A DNA stretch of 64,000 nucleotides from Caulobacter soli (lineage in GTDB: Bacteria > Pseudomonadota > Alphaproteobacteria > Caulobacterales > Caulobacteraceae). The notes under the pieces are model-generated. The model made no database searches. It was not told the DNA's origin and saw only the letters and a list, made by a program, of their open reading frames with translations. A program made the position numbers and the translations under genes. Shown here one piece after another: positions 1 to 8,762 of the stretch. Each line of letters begins with the position of its first letter. The stretch's first letter is position 1. The stretch lies in contig NZ_CP049199.1 of the NCBI RefSeq assembly GCF_011045195.1, positions 2,728,001 to 2,792,000 on the forward strand, written 5' to 3'.

Positions 1-1404
1 TTGCTGGCCGGCCAGCGACCGGTCGACATTCATCTTGGCCCCCTCCGCTTTGAACGCCTGGACCTCGGCGCCCAGCTCAGCGACCGGGGTCGTGACTACC
101 AGCGGCGCGACCGCGAGGCGGTGTTGAGGCCCGGTGAGGTCATCTCGCCCGGCTTCTTCGATATCCACACGCCCAATGACGTGTTCGGCGGCTTGATCAC
201 CACGCGCACCGGCCCGTGGACGGCCATCGACTTCTCCGCCTTTCGGGCCGCCTTCGTCCTGCCGGGCGAGGCCGACACGGTGATCGTCCAGGCGCAAGAC
301 CTGAACCCGACCGGCGCCGACCTGCAGAACTCCTACAAGGTCGGCGAGCAGATCGCGGCCCTCTACGGCCGGACGGACTTCGCCACGACCATCCTCGGGC
401 GCCCCGCCTCGGGCAATCTGGGCCTGCGCGTCAGCCGCACGCGGACGCGGGTGGAGGGCTCGTTGCTCGGCGTTTCCCCGACCGGCGAACTGGAGGTGCA
501 CCCGGTCGAGCACGGCGGCGCCTATCTGGTCGCCCTGCCCAGCGCCAACCTCGCCATTGAACTGAATCCGACCTGGCGGCTTCGCCTGGCCGCTTCGCGC
601 AGCATCACCCGGCCGTCACTGGCCGACCTGCGCTCGGCGACCATTCCGGCCAGCAGCCTGGTCTCCACACTTTACAATCGCGGCCAGGCCGAGATCGATC
701 ATCCCTCGCCCGACACTCTGTTCAGCGGCGTGGGCGGTAACCCGGACCTGAAACCCTACATCTCTACCAATCTCGACGCCTCGCTGGAGCGGGACTTCGC
801 GGGCTTCGGCGGCTTCAGCCTGGCGGCCTTTCACAAGACCATCGACGACTACATCACCCAGACCGCCAGCCCCGAGCGCCTGGCCTTCGCCACCCGCGCC
901 GGACCGCCGGTGACGGCTACCGTGATGATGGCCAGGCCCCGTAACACAGGCCGCGCCCAGGTATCGGGCGTGGAGATTGCCTTCAGCCGCCGCTTCCCCG
1001 GCGGGCTTGGCGTCTGGACCAGCGCCACCCTGATCGACGCCGAGACGCGCAATCGCGTCACCGGCGAGCACAATCGGCTGAACGGAGTTTCCCGCCTCTC
1101 CTACTCGATCAGCCCCTTCGTCGAGCGCGGTCCGCTACACGCCCATCTCTCGTGGACCTGGCGCTCTTCGTTCGGTTCGGAGGCCGACATGCAGGGCGGT
1201 GGCGTGTCGAGCTTCGTCGTCGCCGATGCGGGCTATCTGGACGTCGCGGGCTCGTACGATCTGGGCCGCTCGATGGTGCTGTTCGTCGAGGCCAGCAACC
1301 TGACCGACACCACCGAAGCGGCCTTCGAGGGACGACCGGGGCGGCCCCTGCAGATTGGCCGCGCGGGTCGCGCCTTCGGCGTGGGCTTCAGGATGCGACT
1401 GTAG
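1..1404 (+). CDS. TonB-dependent receptor, C-terminal part (5' end outside the window)
   Basis: The reading frame is open from the first base, so the start, signal peptide and plug lie upstream. The visible ~467 residues look like the second half of an outer-membrane beta-barrel: alternating polar/hydrophobic strands, the receptor-typical stretch RLRLAASRSITRPSLADLR, then GGNPDLKPYIS, a signature shared by Caulobacter/Xanthomonas-type receptors. The protein ends in an aromatic-poor strand, GVGFRMRL, rather than the usual terminal Phe. It lies about 90 bases before an exported phospholipase C on the same strand, which suggests joint expression and perhaps uptake of a product of that enzyme. 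The substrate cannot be read from the sequence. Confidence 0.9.
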   Translation: MLAGQRPVDIHLGPLRFERLDLGAQLSDRGRDYQRRDREAVLRPGEVISPGFFDIHTPNDVFGGLITTRTGPWTAIDFSAFRAAFVLPGEADTVIVQAQDLNPTGADLQNSYKVGEQIAALYGRTDFATTILGRPASGNLGLRVSRTRTRVEGSLLGVSPTGELEVHPVEHGGAYLVALPSANLAIELNPTWRLRLAASRSITRPSLADLRSATIPASSLVSTLYNRGQAEIDHPSPDTLFSGVGGNPDLKPYISTNLDASLERDFAGFGGFSLAAFHKTIDDYITQTASPERLAFATRAGPPVTATVMMARPRNTGRAQVSGVEIAFSRRFPGGLGVWTSATLIDAETRNRVTGEHNRLNGVSRLSYSISPFVERGPLHAHLSWTWRSSFGSEADMQGGGVSSFVVADAGYLDVAGSYDLGRSMVLFVEASNLTDTTEAAFEGRPGRPLQIGRAGRAFGVGFRMRL

Positions 1405-1493
1405 CCTCGCCGTCCCTCAACCGCCCGATCTGTCACCTCACGGACATCTGGCGTGGCTAGACAGTGAACCAGCATCACCTTTCGGAACGTTCC

Positions 1494-3608
1494 ATGCCCC
1501 CAGTCGATCGTCGCGCCTTCCTGCTCTCCGCGACCGCCGCGCTGGCCTTGCCGCCGACCCTCGCCAAGGCCGCGGCCATCCCCGCGGACGTGCGCACCGG
1601 CACGCTGAAGGACGTGGAGCACGTGGTGATCCTGATGCAGGAGAACCGCGCCTTCGATCACTATTTCGGCGTGATGAATGGCGTCCGGGGCTTTGGCGAT
1701 CGCTTCCCGATCCCGCTGCCCGATAGTCCTGGCTTGCGCCACAAGACGGTTTGGACCCAGGTCAACGACACGGCGAAGGGCGGGCCGCCGCTCATCTCGC
1801 CCTTCCCGTTGGACACGATAAAGACCTTCGCCCACATGCGGGTCGAGAGCACGCCCCATAGCTGGTCCGACGCCCACGCCGCCTGGAACGAAGGCCGCAT
1901 GAACCGCTGGCCCGCCGCCAAGACCGAGCGCGCCATGGGCTATTACCGCCGCGAAGACATCCCGTTCCAGTACGCGATGGCCGACGCCTTCACGCTCTGC
2001 GACGCCTATCACTGCTCGACCCAGACCGGCACCAACACCAACCGTCTGTTCCTGTGGACGGCCACCAACGACCCGTCCGGCCAGCATGGCGGCCCTTCCA
2101 TCTCCAACAGCCACGACAGCTTCGTGGCCGACGGCGGCGCGGCCGATCCCTATCGCTGGACGACCTATGCCGAGCGGCTGCTGGCGGCCGGCGTGACCTG
2201 GCGCATCTACCAGGACATGGCCGACAATTTCACCGACAATCCCACGGCCGGGTTCAAGGCCTATCGCGACAGCCACGACGGCGTCGCGGGCTCGGACCCG
2301 CGCCTCAAGGTCCTGGCGCTGTCGACCCGCAAGCTGGATGGCCTGCGCGAGGACGTGTTGGCGGGAGCCCTGCCGCAGGTGTCCTACATCGTCGCCCCGG
2401 CCGCCGATTCCGAGCATCCCAGCCCCTCCAGCCCCGCCCAGGGCGCGGACTACACCGCCCGGGTGATCGACGCCCTGACCGCCGATCCCAAGGTCTGGGC
2501 GCGGACCGTGCTGTTGGTGATGTTCGACGAGAACGACGGCTTCTTCGACCACGTCCCGCCACCGGCCCCGCCCTCGAAGACCCCTGACGGAACGGTTCTG
2601 GGCGCCTCGACGGTCGATACCACCGGCGAATATCACCTGGTGCGCAATCCTACCGAGGCCCCAGCCGAGCGTGATGAGCTCATGGGCCGTCCGTATGGCC
2701 TTGGCCCGCGGGTTCCGCTCTACGTGCTGTCGCCTTGGAGCCGTGGCGGCTGGGTCAATTCGCAGGTCTTCGACCACACCTCGGTGATCCGTTTCCTGGA
2801 AACGCGGTTCGGGGTGATGGAGCCCAACATCTCGCCCTGGCGACGGGCGGTTTGCGGCGACCTGACCAGCGCCTTCGACTTCAAGACACCGAACGACACG
2901 CCCTTCGCCAAGGGTTTGCCCGCCACGCAAACCCTGGCCGCTCGAGCCGCGGCGCTGAAGGACACCATCGTACCGCCGACGCCGGCCGCGCCGGCGATCC
3001 CGGCGCAGGCGACCGGTCCCCGCCCCTCACGCGCCCTGCCCTACGCCCTGCGCGTGGACGAAGGCGCACAGGACGACCGCCTGACGCTGACCCTCGCCAA
3101 TGAGGGAGCGCAAACGGCGGTGTTTCATGTCTACGACCGCCTGCGTCTCGACCAGGCGCCACGTCGCTACACCATCGAGCCGGGCAAGCAGGCCAGCGAC
3201 GCTTGGCCGGTCGGCGCCTACGACCTGTGGATTCTGGGGCCGAACGGCTTCCACCGTCACTTCGTCGGCGGCGCGCCGGGCAAGGATCCGATCCTGCGGG
3301 TCCTGACGTCTCCGACCGAAGGCCTAGTCGGTCTGAGCCTGCGCAATCCCGGCGGCGCGGCCAAGACCCTGACCGCCACGCCCAACGCCTACAAGACCGC
3401 GTTCCGCCCCTGGAAAATGACGCTGCCGCCGATGCGCGACATCCGCAGGGACCTGCGCGTGAAGGCGACCGGGGGATGGTACGACGTGTCGATCGAAGCC
3501 GACGGTTACCTGCGCCACGTGGCCGGACGATTGGAGATGGGCGTCGATTCCATCAGCGATCCGGCCATGGGCGGCATGGCGATCATGGATCAGCCGTTCC
3601 GGAAGTGA
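1494..3608 (+). CDS. Tat-exported phospholipase C, phosphocholine-preferring family (first copy)
   Basis: Alkaline-phosphatase-superfamily phospholipase C of about 704 residues, the normal family length. A twin-arginine signal (DRRAFLL, residues 5-11) predicts folded export. The metal-site motif MQENRAFDHYFG is near residues 48-59. The active-site region follows as DAYHCSTQTGTNTNR, and the second metal motif is MFDENDGFFDH. Two C-terminal beta-sandwich repeats (DUF756 type) begin near ALPYALRVDEG. I chose the ATG at 1494, with GGAA six bases upstream and the RR motif placed normally; a GTG at 1464 would add ten residues. The family hydrolyses phosphatidylcholine or sphingomyelin to diacylglycerol or ceramide plus phospho-head group. 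The usual Pro before the final Asn-Arg of the active-site segment is Thr here, unlike in the paralogue at 5940. The exact substrate is unknown. Confidence 0.92.
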   Translation: MPPVDRRAFLLSATAALALPPTLAKAAAIPADVRTGTLKDVEHVVILMQENRAFDHYFGVMNGVRGFGDRFPIPLPDSPGLRHKTVWTQVNDTAKGGPPLISPFPLDTIKTFAHMRVESTPHSWSDAHAAWNEGRMNRWPAAKTERAMGYYRREDIPFQYAMADAFTLCDAYHCSTQTGTNTNRLFLWTATNDPSGQHGGPSISNSHDSFVADGGAADPYRWTTYAERLLAAGVTWRIYQDMADNFTDNPTAGFKAYRDSHDGVAGSDPRLKVLALSTRKLDGLREDVLAGALPQVSYIVAPAADSEHPSPSSPAQGADYTARVIDALTADPKVWARTVLLVMFDENDGFFDHVPPPAPPSKTPDGTVLGASTVDTTGEYHLVRNPTEAPAERDELMGRPYGLGPRVPLYVLSPWSRGGWVNSQVFDHTSVIRFLETRFGVMEPNISPWRRAVCGDLTSAFDFKTPNDTPFAKGLPATQTLAARAAALKDTIVPPTPAAPAIPAQATGPRPSRALPYALRVDEGAQDDRLTLTLANEGAQTAVFHVYDRLRLDQAPRRYTIEPGKQASDAWPVGAYDLWILGPNGFHRHFVGGAPGKDPILRVLTSPTEGLVGLSLRNPGGAAKTLTATPNAYKTAFRPWKMTLPPMRDIRRDLRVKATGGWYDVSIEADGYLRHVAGRLEMGVDSISDPAMGGMAIMDQPFRK

Positions 3609-3624
3609 ACGGGCTTCCCCCAGG

Positions 3625-4947
3625 TCAGGCGGCCGCGTCCTGGACGGCGGCCGCCTCCGGGATGCGAGCGTCGTGCGTTGAACGACGGCGCAGGAAATAG
3701 ACGCCGGCCAGGATCGTGCAGACCGCGCCGACGACGCTGGTCGCATAGGCGCTGGCGATGAAGAACCCCAGCCAGTCCAGCCGGACCATGGCGAAGTTGC
3801 GCCACACCAGCAGGGCGACACTGCCCAGATAGCCTGAAGCGTCGGCCACATAGATCAGGAAGCCCGCCGTGCCGACCCGACCGCTGAAGGCGATCATGCG
3901 ATCGAACAGCATGGCGTTGAATGGCGTGTAGGCCATGTAGAGACCCGCGCCCGTCAGGATCATCCAGGTCAGGGACGCCAGCAGGTGGGCCTGGAAGGCC
4001 AGCGTCGAGAGGCCCAGCAACAGGAAGCCGGCCAGGATCACGCCGTGCATCACCAGCAGGGCCCGAAGGTTGTCGCGCACCAGCATGACCGCGCCCATCA
4101 CGGCCAGGGCGATGACCGCCACGGGAAGCTCACTGGCGGTGAAGACGCCGGAGGCTTCGCCGAAGCCCAGGGCGGTCCAGAGCTCGGCGGCGAAGTTGTC
4201 ACGGAAGTCGCGGAAAGCGGTCAGCAGCACATAGGCCATCACAAGCAGGATGACGCCGGGCGCGTAGGCGGCCAGGAAGGCGCGGCGCTGGGCGCGGTCC
4301 ATCGGCTGGCGGCGCACGCGGGCGGCTTCATCGGCCGGACTGGGCGGCGGCATCTGCACCAGGGCCCAGACCGACACCGCCAGTAGCGGCAGGAAGATCG
4401 CGCCGGTGGCGGCGGGCATCCAGAATGGCGAGACATGGTGGTCGACCATCAGCCACTTGCCGACCGACTTCACCACGCCCGACGACAGGATGAAGCTGGC
4501 GCAGAGGATGGCGCCCAGCACCTCGGACGTGCGTCGCCCTTCCATGAAGCCAAACACCAGTCCCCAGATCATGCCCAGCGGCAGACCGTTCAGGAACAGG
4601 GCCGCGACGTTCCAGGGCGCGGGCACGACCGCGAAGGCCAGCAGGGCCAGCCAGGAAATGCCGATCAGGCCCAGGATCGCCGCGCCGCGCCGCGATGGGG
4701 CGATTTCGGAGATCACCTTGACCCCGATCATCTTGGAGGCGGCGTAACCGGCCACCTGGGCCAGCACCAGGGCGATCTTGTAGTCGACGGCGAAGGTCCA
4801 GCCATCGACCACCCCGAAGGTCGCCGCCGCGAACGGCTTTCGAAAGGCGTACATCGAGAAATAGGCGCAGAAGCCAGCCAGACCCGCGAACAGGGTGAAC
4901 GCCAGTGGATTGGCGCGTTCCAGCCAACGCCGAGGACCTGAAGTCAT
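3625..4947 (-). CDS. DUF5690 family, MFS-like membrane carrier
   Basis: An integral membrane protein of 440 residues with about twelve hydrophobic segments. The N-terminal block FSMYAFRKPFAAATFG is what I recognise as the DUF5690/MFS-like signature. No substrate has been assigned to this family as far as I know. It lies 92 bases downstream of the PhnR-type regulator on the same strand but has its own palindromic operator 24 bases before the start codon, so it is probably a regulon member. Start: ATG at 4947, preceded by AAAGGGCGC. Context suggests import of a phosphonate or of a phospholipase product, or export of a by-product; this is inference. Confidence 0.85.
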   Translation of the reverse strand: MTSGPRRWLERANPLAFTLFAGLAGFCAYFSMYAFRKPFAAATFGVVDGWTFAVDYKIALVLAQVAGYAASKMIGVKVISEIAPSRRGAAILGLIGISWLALLAFAVVPAPWNVAALFLNGLPLGMIWGLVFGFMEGRRTSEVLGAILCASFILSSGVVKSVGKWLMVDHHVSPFWMPAATGAIFLPLLAVSVWALVQMPPPSPADEAARVRRQPMDRAQRRAFLAAYAPGVILLVMAYVLLTAFRDFRDNFAAELWTALGFGEASGVFTASELPVAVIALAVMGAVMLVRDNLRALLVMHGVILAGFLLLGLSTLAFQAHLLASLTWMILTGAGLYMAYTPFNAMLFDRMIAFSGRVGTAGFLIYVADASGYLGSVALLVWRNFAMVRLDWLGFFIASAYATSVVGAVCTILAGVYFLRRRSTHDARIPEAAAVQDAAA

Positions 4948-4970
4948 GAAAGCGCCCTTTAATAGAGCAT

Positions 4971-4986
4971 TTTGGTCTATACCAAA
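4971..4986 (-). promoter_or_regulatory. GntR/PhnR-type operator before the DUF5690 carrier
   Basis: The sequence TTTGGTCTATACCAAA is an inverted repeat with half-site TTTGGT and a 4-base spacer. HutC-type GntR repressors bind palindromes of this TGGT-N4-ACCA form. Read towards the carrier gene it continues as ACCAAAATG, a flank shared with the copies at 5905 and 18084. It ends 24 bases upstream of the carrier start codon, a position suited to repression. Confidence 0.75.
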
Positions 4987-5039
4987 TCCAAGACAACTGG
5001 ATGACGGCCTTGCGGGCCCGTCACGACCCGCCTCATGGC

Positions 5040-5756
5040 CTATCGCACGCGAATGTCGACGCTGACCTTCAAGGCGTCATGACGCCAATATTCACGGTCG
5101 AACTCGACCACGCGCCCCTGGGCGTCATAGCAGGTTCGGATCACGCTGAGGCCCGGCAACCCCGACTTGACCCGAAGGGCCTCGGCGACGTCACGGGTCA
5201 GGGCGCAGGGCTGCATGTCGACCTTGTTGCGCGCGACGCCGATGCCATAGACCGACTTCAGGACGCTGGTGAGCGAACCGTCGAGATCGTGTTCCACGAG
5301 GCCCGGGGCCAAGGACGCGTCGACGACGATGCTCTCGATCAGGACGGCCCGGCCGTCGATCAGGCGCCGGCGGCGGATCCAGTACATCGGCGCTCCGACC
5401 GGACGGGAAAAGATCTGGGCCAGCATACCGTCGCAGGCGATCTCGACCTTGCTGAGCGTCTCGGTCTCCGGCCGCCGCCCTTGGGCTTCGACGTACGACA
5501 TGAAACCTTCCCAGCGGGTCGGATCGTAGACCACGGGCGGCGGCGAGACGTACCAGCCGCTCCGGTCCTTGCGGTAAATGATCCCTTCGGCTTCCAGTTG
5601 GAACAGCGCCTCGCGGATGGTGCCGCGCGCCACCCCGCCGCCGACCTGCATCTGACGCTCGGATGGCAAGCGCTCGCCTGGCTTGATTTCGCCGCCCGCG
5701 ATGCGCGCGGCGATGTCGTCACGCACGCCGATATATTGGAGATCGGGTTGTTGCAT
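5040..5756 (-). CDS. phnR: GntR-family (HutC type, UTRA domain) regulator resembling PhnR
   Basis: The N-terminal winged helix-turn-helix shows the GntR signature (PGERLPSERQM, then RGTIREALFQLEAEGIIYR). A UTRA effector-binding domain follows. The segment KDRSGWYVSPPPVVYDPTRW, the DGRAVLIES and DLDGSLTSV blocks and the ending EFDREYWRHDALKVSVDI resemble the Salmonella-type phosphonate-utilisation regulator PhnR as I remember it. Genes for PhnX, a PhnZ-type oxygenase and an aminophosphonate FAD oxidoreductase nearby support that name. I take the ATG at 5756; a GTG at 5789 would add eleven residues. The divergent interval before the second phospholipase C contains an operator (5905), so autoregulation is likely. 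The effector is unknown. Confidence 0.82.
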   Translation of the reverse strand: MQQPDLQYIGVRDDIAARIAGGEIKPGERLPSERQMQVGGGVARGTIREALFQLEAEGIIYRKDRSGWYVSPPPVVYDPTRWEGFMSYVEAQGRRPETETLSKVEIACDGMLAQIFSRPVGAPMYWIRRRRLIDGRAVLIESIVVDASLAPGLVEHDLDGSLTSVLKSVYGIGVARNKVDMQPCALTRDVAEALRVKSGLPGLSVIRTCYDAQGRVVEFDREYWRHDALKVSVDIRVR

Positions 5757-5904
5757 CGGACGACCTGGCCAGCGGTCGAATCCCGCCACCGCGGGATGAT
5801 GGGAGGCCGCCCCTCCGGGGTCAAGGAACTGGATCAGACCACTGACGAGCCGGCATGAACCGGATCAGGCCGTCACGAAAGTTTCGCCGACAGCTTCCAA
5901 TATC

Positions 5905-5916
5905 TGGTCTATACCA
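5905..5916 (+). promoter_or_regulatory. GntR/PhnR-type operator between phnR and the phospholipase C/HD oxygenase operon
   Basis: TGGTCTATACCA is a perfect TGGT-N4-ACCA palindrome with the same 12-base core as the site before the DUF5690 carrier. It lies 23 bases before the phospholipase C start and about 150 bases before the regulator start, so it could control both divergent transcripts. The downstream flank ACCAAAATTG matches the other copies. Confidence 0.75.
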
Positions 5917-5939
5917 AAATTGTCACTGGGAGATGGGCC

Positions 5940-8078
5940 ATGGCCACCAATCGTCGCGCCTTTTTGCGCACAGCCGCCGGCGGCGTGACCGCCAGCGCGG
6001 CCATGGGCCTGCTGCCGGCCACCGTCCGCAAGGCCATGGCCATCCCCGCGCGCCACCGCACCGGCACAATCATGGACGTCGAGCACGTCGTGATCTTCAT
6101 GCAAGAGAACCGCGCGTTCGACCACTATTTCGGCGCGCTCAACGGCGTGCGGGGTCTGGGCGATCCGCGCCCACAGCGTCTGCCCGGCGGCGCTTCGGTG
6201 TGGCGCCAACCGAGCAAGGAACATCCGGACGGTTTCGTGGCGCCCTTCTACGGCGACTCCAAGATCACCAACGCCTACACCGTTGACGGCTCGGAGCAAG
6301 GCCATCAGGGCGCGACCACCATCGTCAACGGCGGCCGCTACGACCAGTGGGGCCACTCGGGCGAACTGCACAAGCGAATGGTCTACTACAAGGCCTCGGA
6401 CCTGCCGTTCTATCACGCCCTGGCCAGCGCCTTCACGATCTGCGACGCCTATCACTGCTCGACCCTGACCCAGACCTATCCGAACCGCCTGCATCTTTGG
6501 ACGGGCTGCAACGGCGGGGGCAAGGTCGGCGGCGATCCGGAGATGAGCAACTACGGCGAGGACGACACGCCCAGCGCCGATATGGCCGAAGACAAGGTCA
6601 TGGCCAACGGGCCGCACGATTGGACGACCTATGCCGAGCGACTGCAGGCCGCAGGGGTCAGCTGGAAGGTCTATCAAGAGTACGACAATTTCGGCGACAA
6701 CATCCTGTCGGTGTTCAGGCCGTTCCGCCCGTGCGACAAGGACTCGCCGTTGTATGAGCGTGGTCGCTCGTGGGTGTCGGAAGGCAAGACCGGCGCCGAC
6801 CGCACCCGCTCGGACGGCGAACAGCTGGTCGAGGCCTTCCGCGCCGACGTCGCCGCCGACCGCCTGCCGCAGGTGTCGTGGATCGTCACCGCCGCCGACC
6901 TGTCCGAACACCCCCAGGCCGAGCCCTCGAAGGGCGAACACGTCTGCGCCGAGCTGATCAAAGCGCTGGTCGACAACCCCGAGGTGTTCGCCAAGACCGT
7001 GTTCATCGTCAATTACGACGAGGCCGGCGGCTTCTACGACCACATGCAGCCGCCCATGCCGCCGCTGACGCCCGAACAGGGCTGGAGTTCGGTCTCGGTC
7101 GCGGGCGAGGCCAAGGACTATGGCGACGACACCAAGCTGGCCAATACGGGCGCCCATCCGCTGGGCCTGGGCATCCGCGTGCCCGCGCTCATCGTCTCGC
7201 CGTGGAGCCGGGGCGGCTTCGTCTGCTCGGAGGTGTTCGACCACACCTCGACCCTGCGATTCCTGGAGAAGCGCTTCGGGGTGCGCGAGGACAATATCAG
7301 CGACTGGCGCCGGACGGTCTGCGGCGACCTGACCTCGGCCTTCGACTTCGCCACGCCCAACCAGGATTGGACGGCCCTGACCCTGCCGCAGACCGCCGAC
7401 TACATGGCGCGCGTGACGCGGTCCAAGGCCGCCCCGACCCTGAAGATCCCCGAAAAGCAGACGGCGTCATCTCAGGAAGGGCCTCAACGTGGCGCGCGTC
7501 CCCTGCCCTACGCGCTGTCGGCCGACGCCCGGGTTCGCGACGGCGGCCTCTGGATCGACCTCGTCAACAAGGGTCGGACGGGCGCGGTGTTCCAGGTGTT
7601 CGACAACACCGACCGCGACGGGCCCTGGCGCTTCACCCTGGCGGCCGGCGAGACCTACGCGGCCGGGCACTGGAACCACACGGGTCGCGCGCCGGGGCGC
7701 TACGACCTGACAGTCCACGGCCCGAACGGCTTCTATCGGCGGTTCGCCGGCGACACGTCACGGCCCCAGCCCAGCGTGTCGGTCGCCGCCGACGCCCGCT
7801 CCCGCCTGGTCGTAAGCCTGACCGGCGTCGCCGCGACTTCGGTCACGGCGCACATGAACGAGGCCTATCCGCTGGCCGAAGGCGAAGCGCGCCAGACCTT
7901 GACCCTGGCCCCCAACGGCGTCGTCCGCTCGGTCTGGGACCTGCGCGGCAGTGACCATTGGTACGACCTGACCCTGACCTTGGCGGACGATCCCTCGTTC
8001 ACCCAGCGCCTGGCCGGTCACTTCGAAACCGGCCGCGCCAGCCGCACCGACCCCGGAATCGGCCGAATGCGCCTGTGA
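5940..8078 (+). CDS. Tat-exported phospholipase C (second copy), head of the phospholipase/HD-oxygenase operon
   Basis: A protein of 712 residues with the same architecture as the copy at 1494. It has a Tat signal (NRRAFLR, residues 4-10), the MQENRAFDHYFG metal motif near residues 55-66, the active-site segment CDAYHCSTLTQTYPNR, NYDEAGGFYDHM as the second metal motif, and two C-terminal DUF756-type repeats starting near RPLPYALSADAR. Start: ATG at 5940 with GGGAG seven bases upstream. Sitting behind a PhnR-type operator and 49 bases before a PhnZ-type phosphonate oxygenase is unusual for this family. It suggests a lipid with a phosphono head group, such as aminoethylphosphonate, as a natural substrate. 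That is inference; ordinary phosphodiester lipids remain possible. Confidence 0.92.
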   Translation: MATNRRAFLRTAAGGVTASAAMGLLPATVRKAMAIPARHRTGTIMDVEHVVIFMQENRAFDHYFGALNGVRGLGDPRPQRLPGGASVWRQPSKEHPDGFVAPFYGDSKITNAYTVDGSEQGHQGATTIVNGGRYDQWGHSGELHKRMVYYKASDLPFYHALASAFTICDAYHCSTLTQTYPNRLHLWTGCNGGGKVGGDPEMSNYGEDDTPSADMAEDKVMANGPHDWTTYAERLQAAGVSWKVYQEYDNFGDNILSVFRPFRPCDKDSPLYERGRSWVSEGKTGADRTRSDGEQLVEAFRADVAADRLPQVSWIVTAADLSEHPQAEPSKGEHVCAELIKALVDNPEVFAKTVFIVNYDEAGGFYDHMQPPMPPLTPEQGWSSVSVAGEAKDYGDDTKLANTGAHPLGLGIRVPALIVSPWSRGGFVCSEVFDHTSTLRFLEKRFGVREDNISDWRRTVCGDLTSAFDFATPNQDWTALTLPQTADYMARVTRSKAAPTLKIPEKQTASSQEGPQRGARPLPYALSADARVRDGGLWIDLVNKGRTGAVFQVFDNTDRDGPWRFTLAAGETYAAGHWNHTGRAPGRYDLTVHGPNGFYRRFAGDTSRPQPSVSVAADARSRLVVSLTGVAATSVTAHMNEAYPLAEGEARQTLTLAPNGVVRSVWDLRGSDHWYDLTLTLADDPSFTQRLAGHFETGRASRTDPGIGRMRL

Positions 8079-8127
8079 GTCAGACGCCAAATCCTTTTTA
8101 CAGTTCAAAACCTTGTACGGATATTTG

Positions 8128-8703
8128 ATGACCTCTCGCCCTACGGCCGATGCTTTCGTGGCCGAGCTTGCCGATCTCTTCGCTCAATTGGGCAACCTTC
8201 ACTACGGGGAGGACGTCAGCCAACTGGAACATGCGTTGCAGACGGCGCACCACGCCAAGGTCGACGGCGCGCCGCCGGCCCTGGTCGCCGCCGCCCTGCT
8301 GCACGACGTCGGCCACATGATGCAGAAGGCCGGCGAAAACGCCGCCGACCGGGGCATCGACACCCGCCATGAGCACATCAGCGCCGGCTATCTGGCGCGA
8401 GCGTTCGGTCCCGAAGTGACCGAACCGATCCGCCTGCACGTGGCGGCCAAGCGGTACCGAGTGGCTGTCGACCCGGCTTATCACGAGCGTCTCAGCAAGG
8501 CGTCACTGCAGAGCCTGGCCTTGCAAGGCGGTCCGATGAGTCCGGACGAGGTCGAGACGTTCCTGGCCGATCCGGCGGCCCAAGCCGCGCTGCGGCTGCG
8601 CGGCTATGACGAGGCCGGCAAAGCGCCCGAAGCCGAGGTGGCCGGCTTCGAAACCTATCACGATCTTCTTCGCGACCTGATCGACCGCGCGCGCCGAGCT
8701 TAG
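8128..8703 (+). CDS. phnZ: PhnZ/TmpB-type HD-domain diiron oxygenase (phosphonate C-P cleavage)
   Basis: A protein of 191 residues, the family size. PhnZ-type enzymes use a mixed-valent diiron centre and oxygen to split alpha-hydroxyphosphonates into phosphate and a carboxylate. All six expected ligands are visible: H35, H59-D60 (LLHDVGH), H81 (RHEHISAGYL), H104 (LHVAAKRY) and D161 (GYDEAGK). The QGGPM block of PhnZ is also present. The lid motif reads H25-Y-G-E28, whereas characterised PhnZ has Tyr-Ile-Gly-Glu, so the lid tyrosine is replaced by His or shifted by one. I chose the ATG at 8128; a TTG at 8113 would add five residues. Very probably co-transcribed with the phospholipase C. The symbol marks the family; the substrate may differ. 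Confidence 0.88.
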   Translation: MTSRPTADAFVAELADLFAQLGNLHYGEDVSQLEHALQTAHHAKVDGAPPALVAAALLHDVGHMMQKAGENAADRGIDTRHEHISAGYLARAFGPEVTEPIRLHVAAKRYRVAVDPAYHERLSKASLQSLALQGGPMSPDEVETFLADPAAQAALRLRGYDEAGKAPEAEVAGFETYHDLLRDLIDRARRA

Positions 8704-8726
8704 CCCCGCTAAGTCGACGATCGCGA

Positions 8727-8762
8727 CCCCGCGTCCTCCACGGCCGAGGACGCGGGGTTTTT
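8727..8762 (+). terminator. Strong rho-independent terminator after the HD oxygenase gene
   Basis: An 11-base-pair perfect stem (CCCCGCGTCCT at 8727 with AGGACGCGGGG at 8747) and a 9-base loop are followed by TTTTTC. It closes the phospholipase/HD-oxygenase operon exactly where the convergent phnX gene ends and could act in both directions. Confidence 0.9.

Noticed and set aside
1450..1463. A TGGCTAGACA sequence before the first phospholipase C as a further PhnR operator
   Set aside because: Only a loose half-site resemblance; the second half-site and spacing do not fit.
1233..2930. A 565-codon open frame antisense to the first phospholipase C
   Set aside because: Gly/Arg/Val-rich with no domain, and fully opposite a clear phospholipase gene. 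Long antisense frames are expected in DNA this GC-rich.
5865..7244. A 459-codon antisense frame opposite the second phospholipase C
   Set aside because: No ribosome-binding site and low-complexity composition; it mirrors the codon bias of the real gene.
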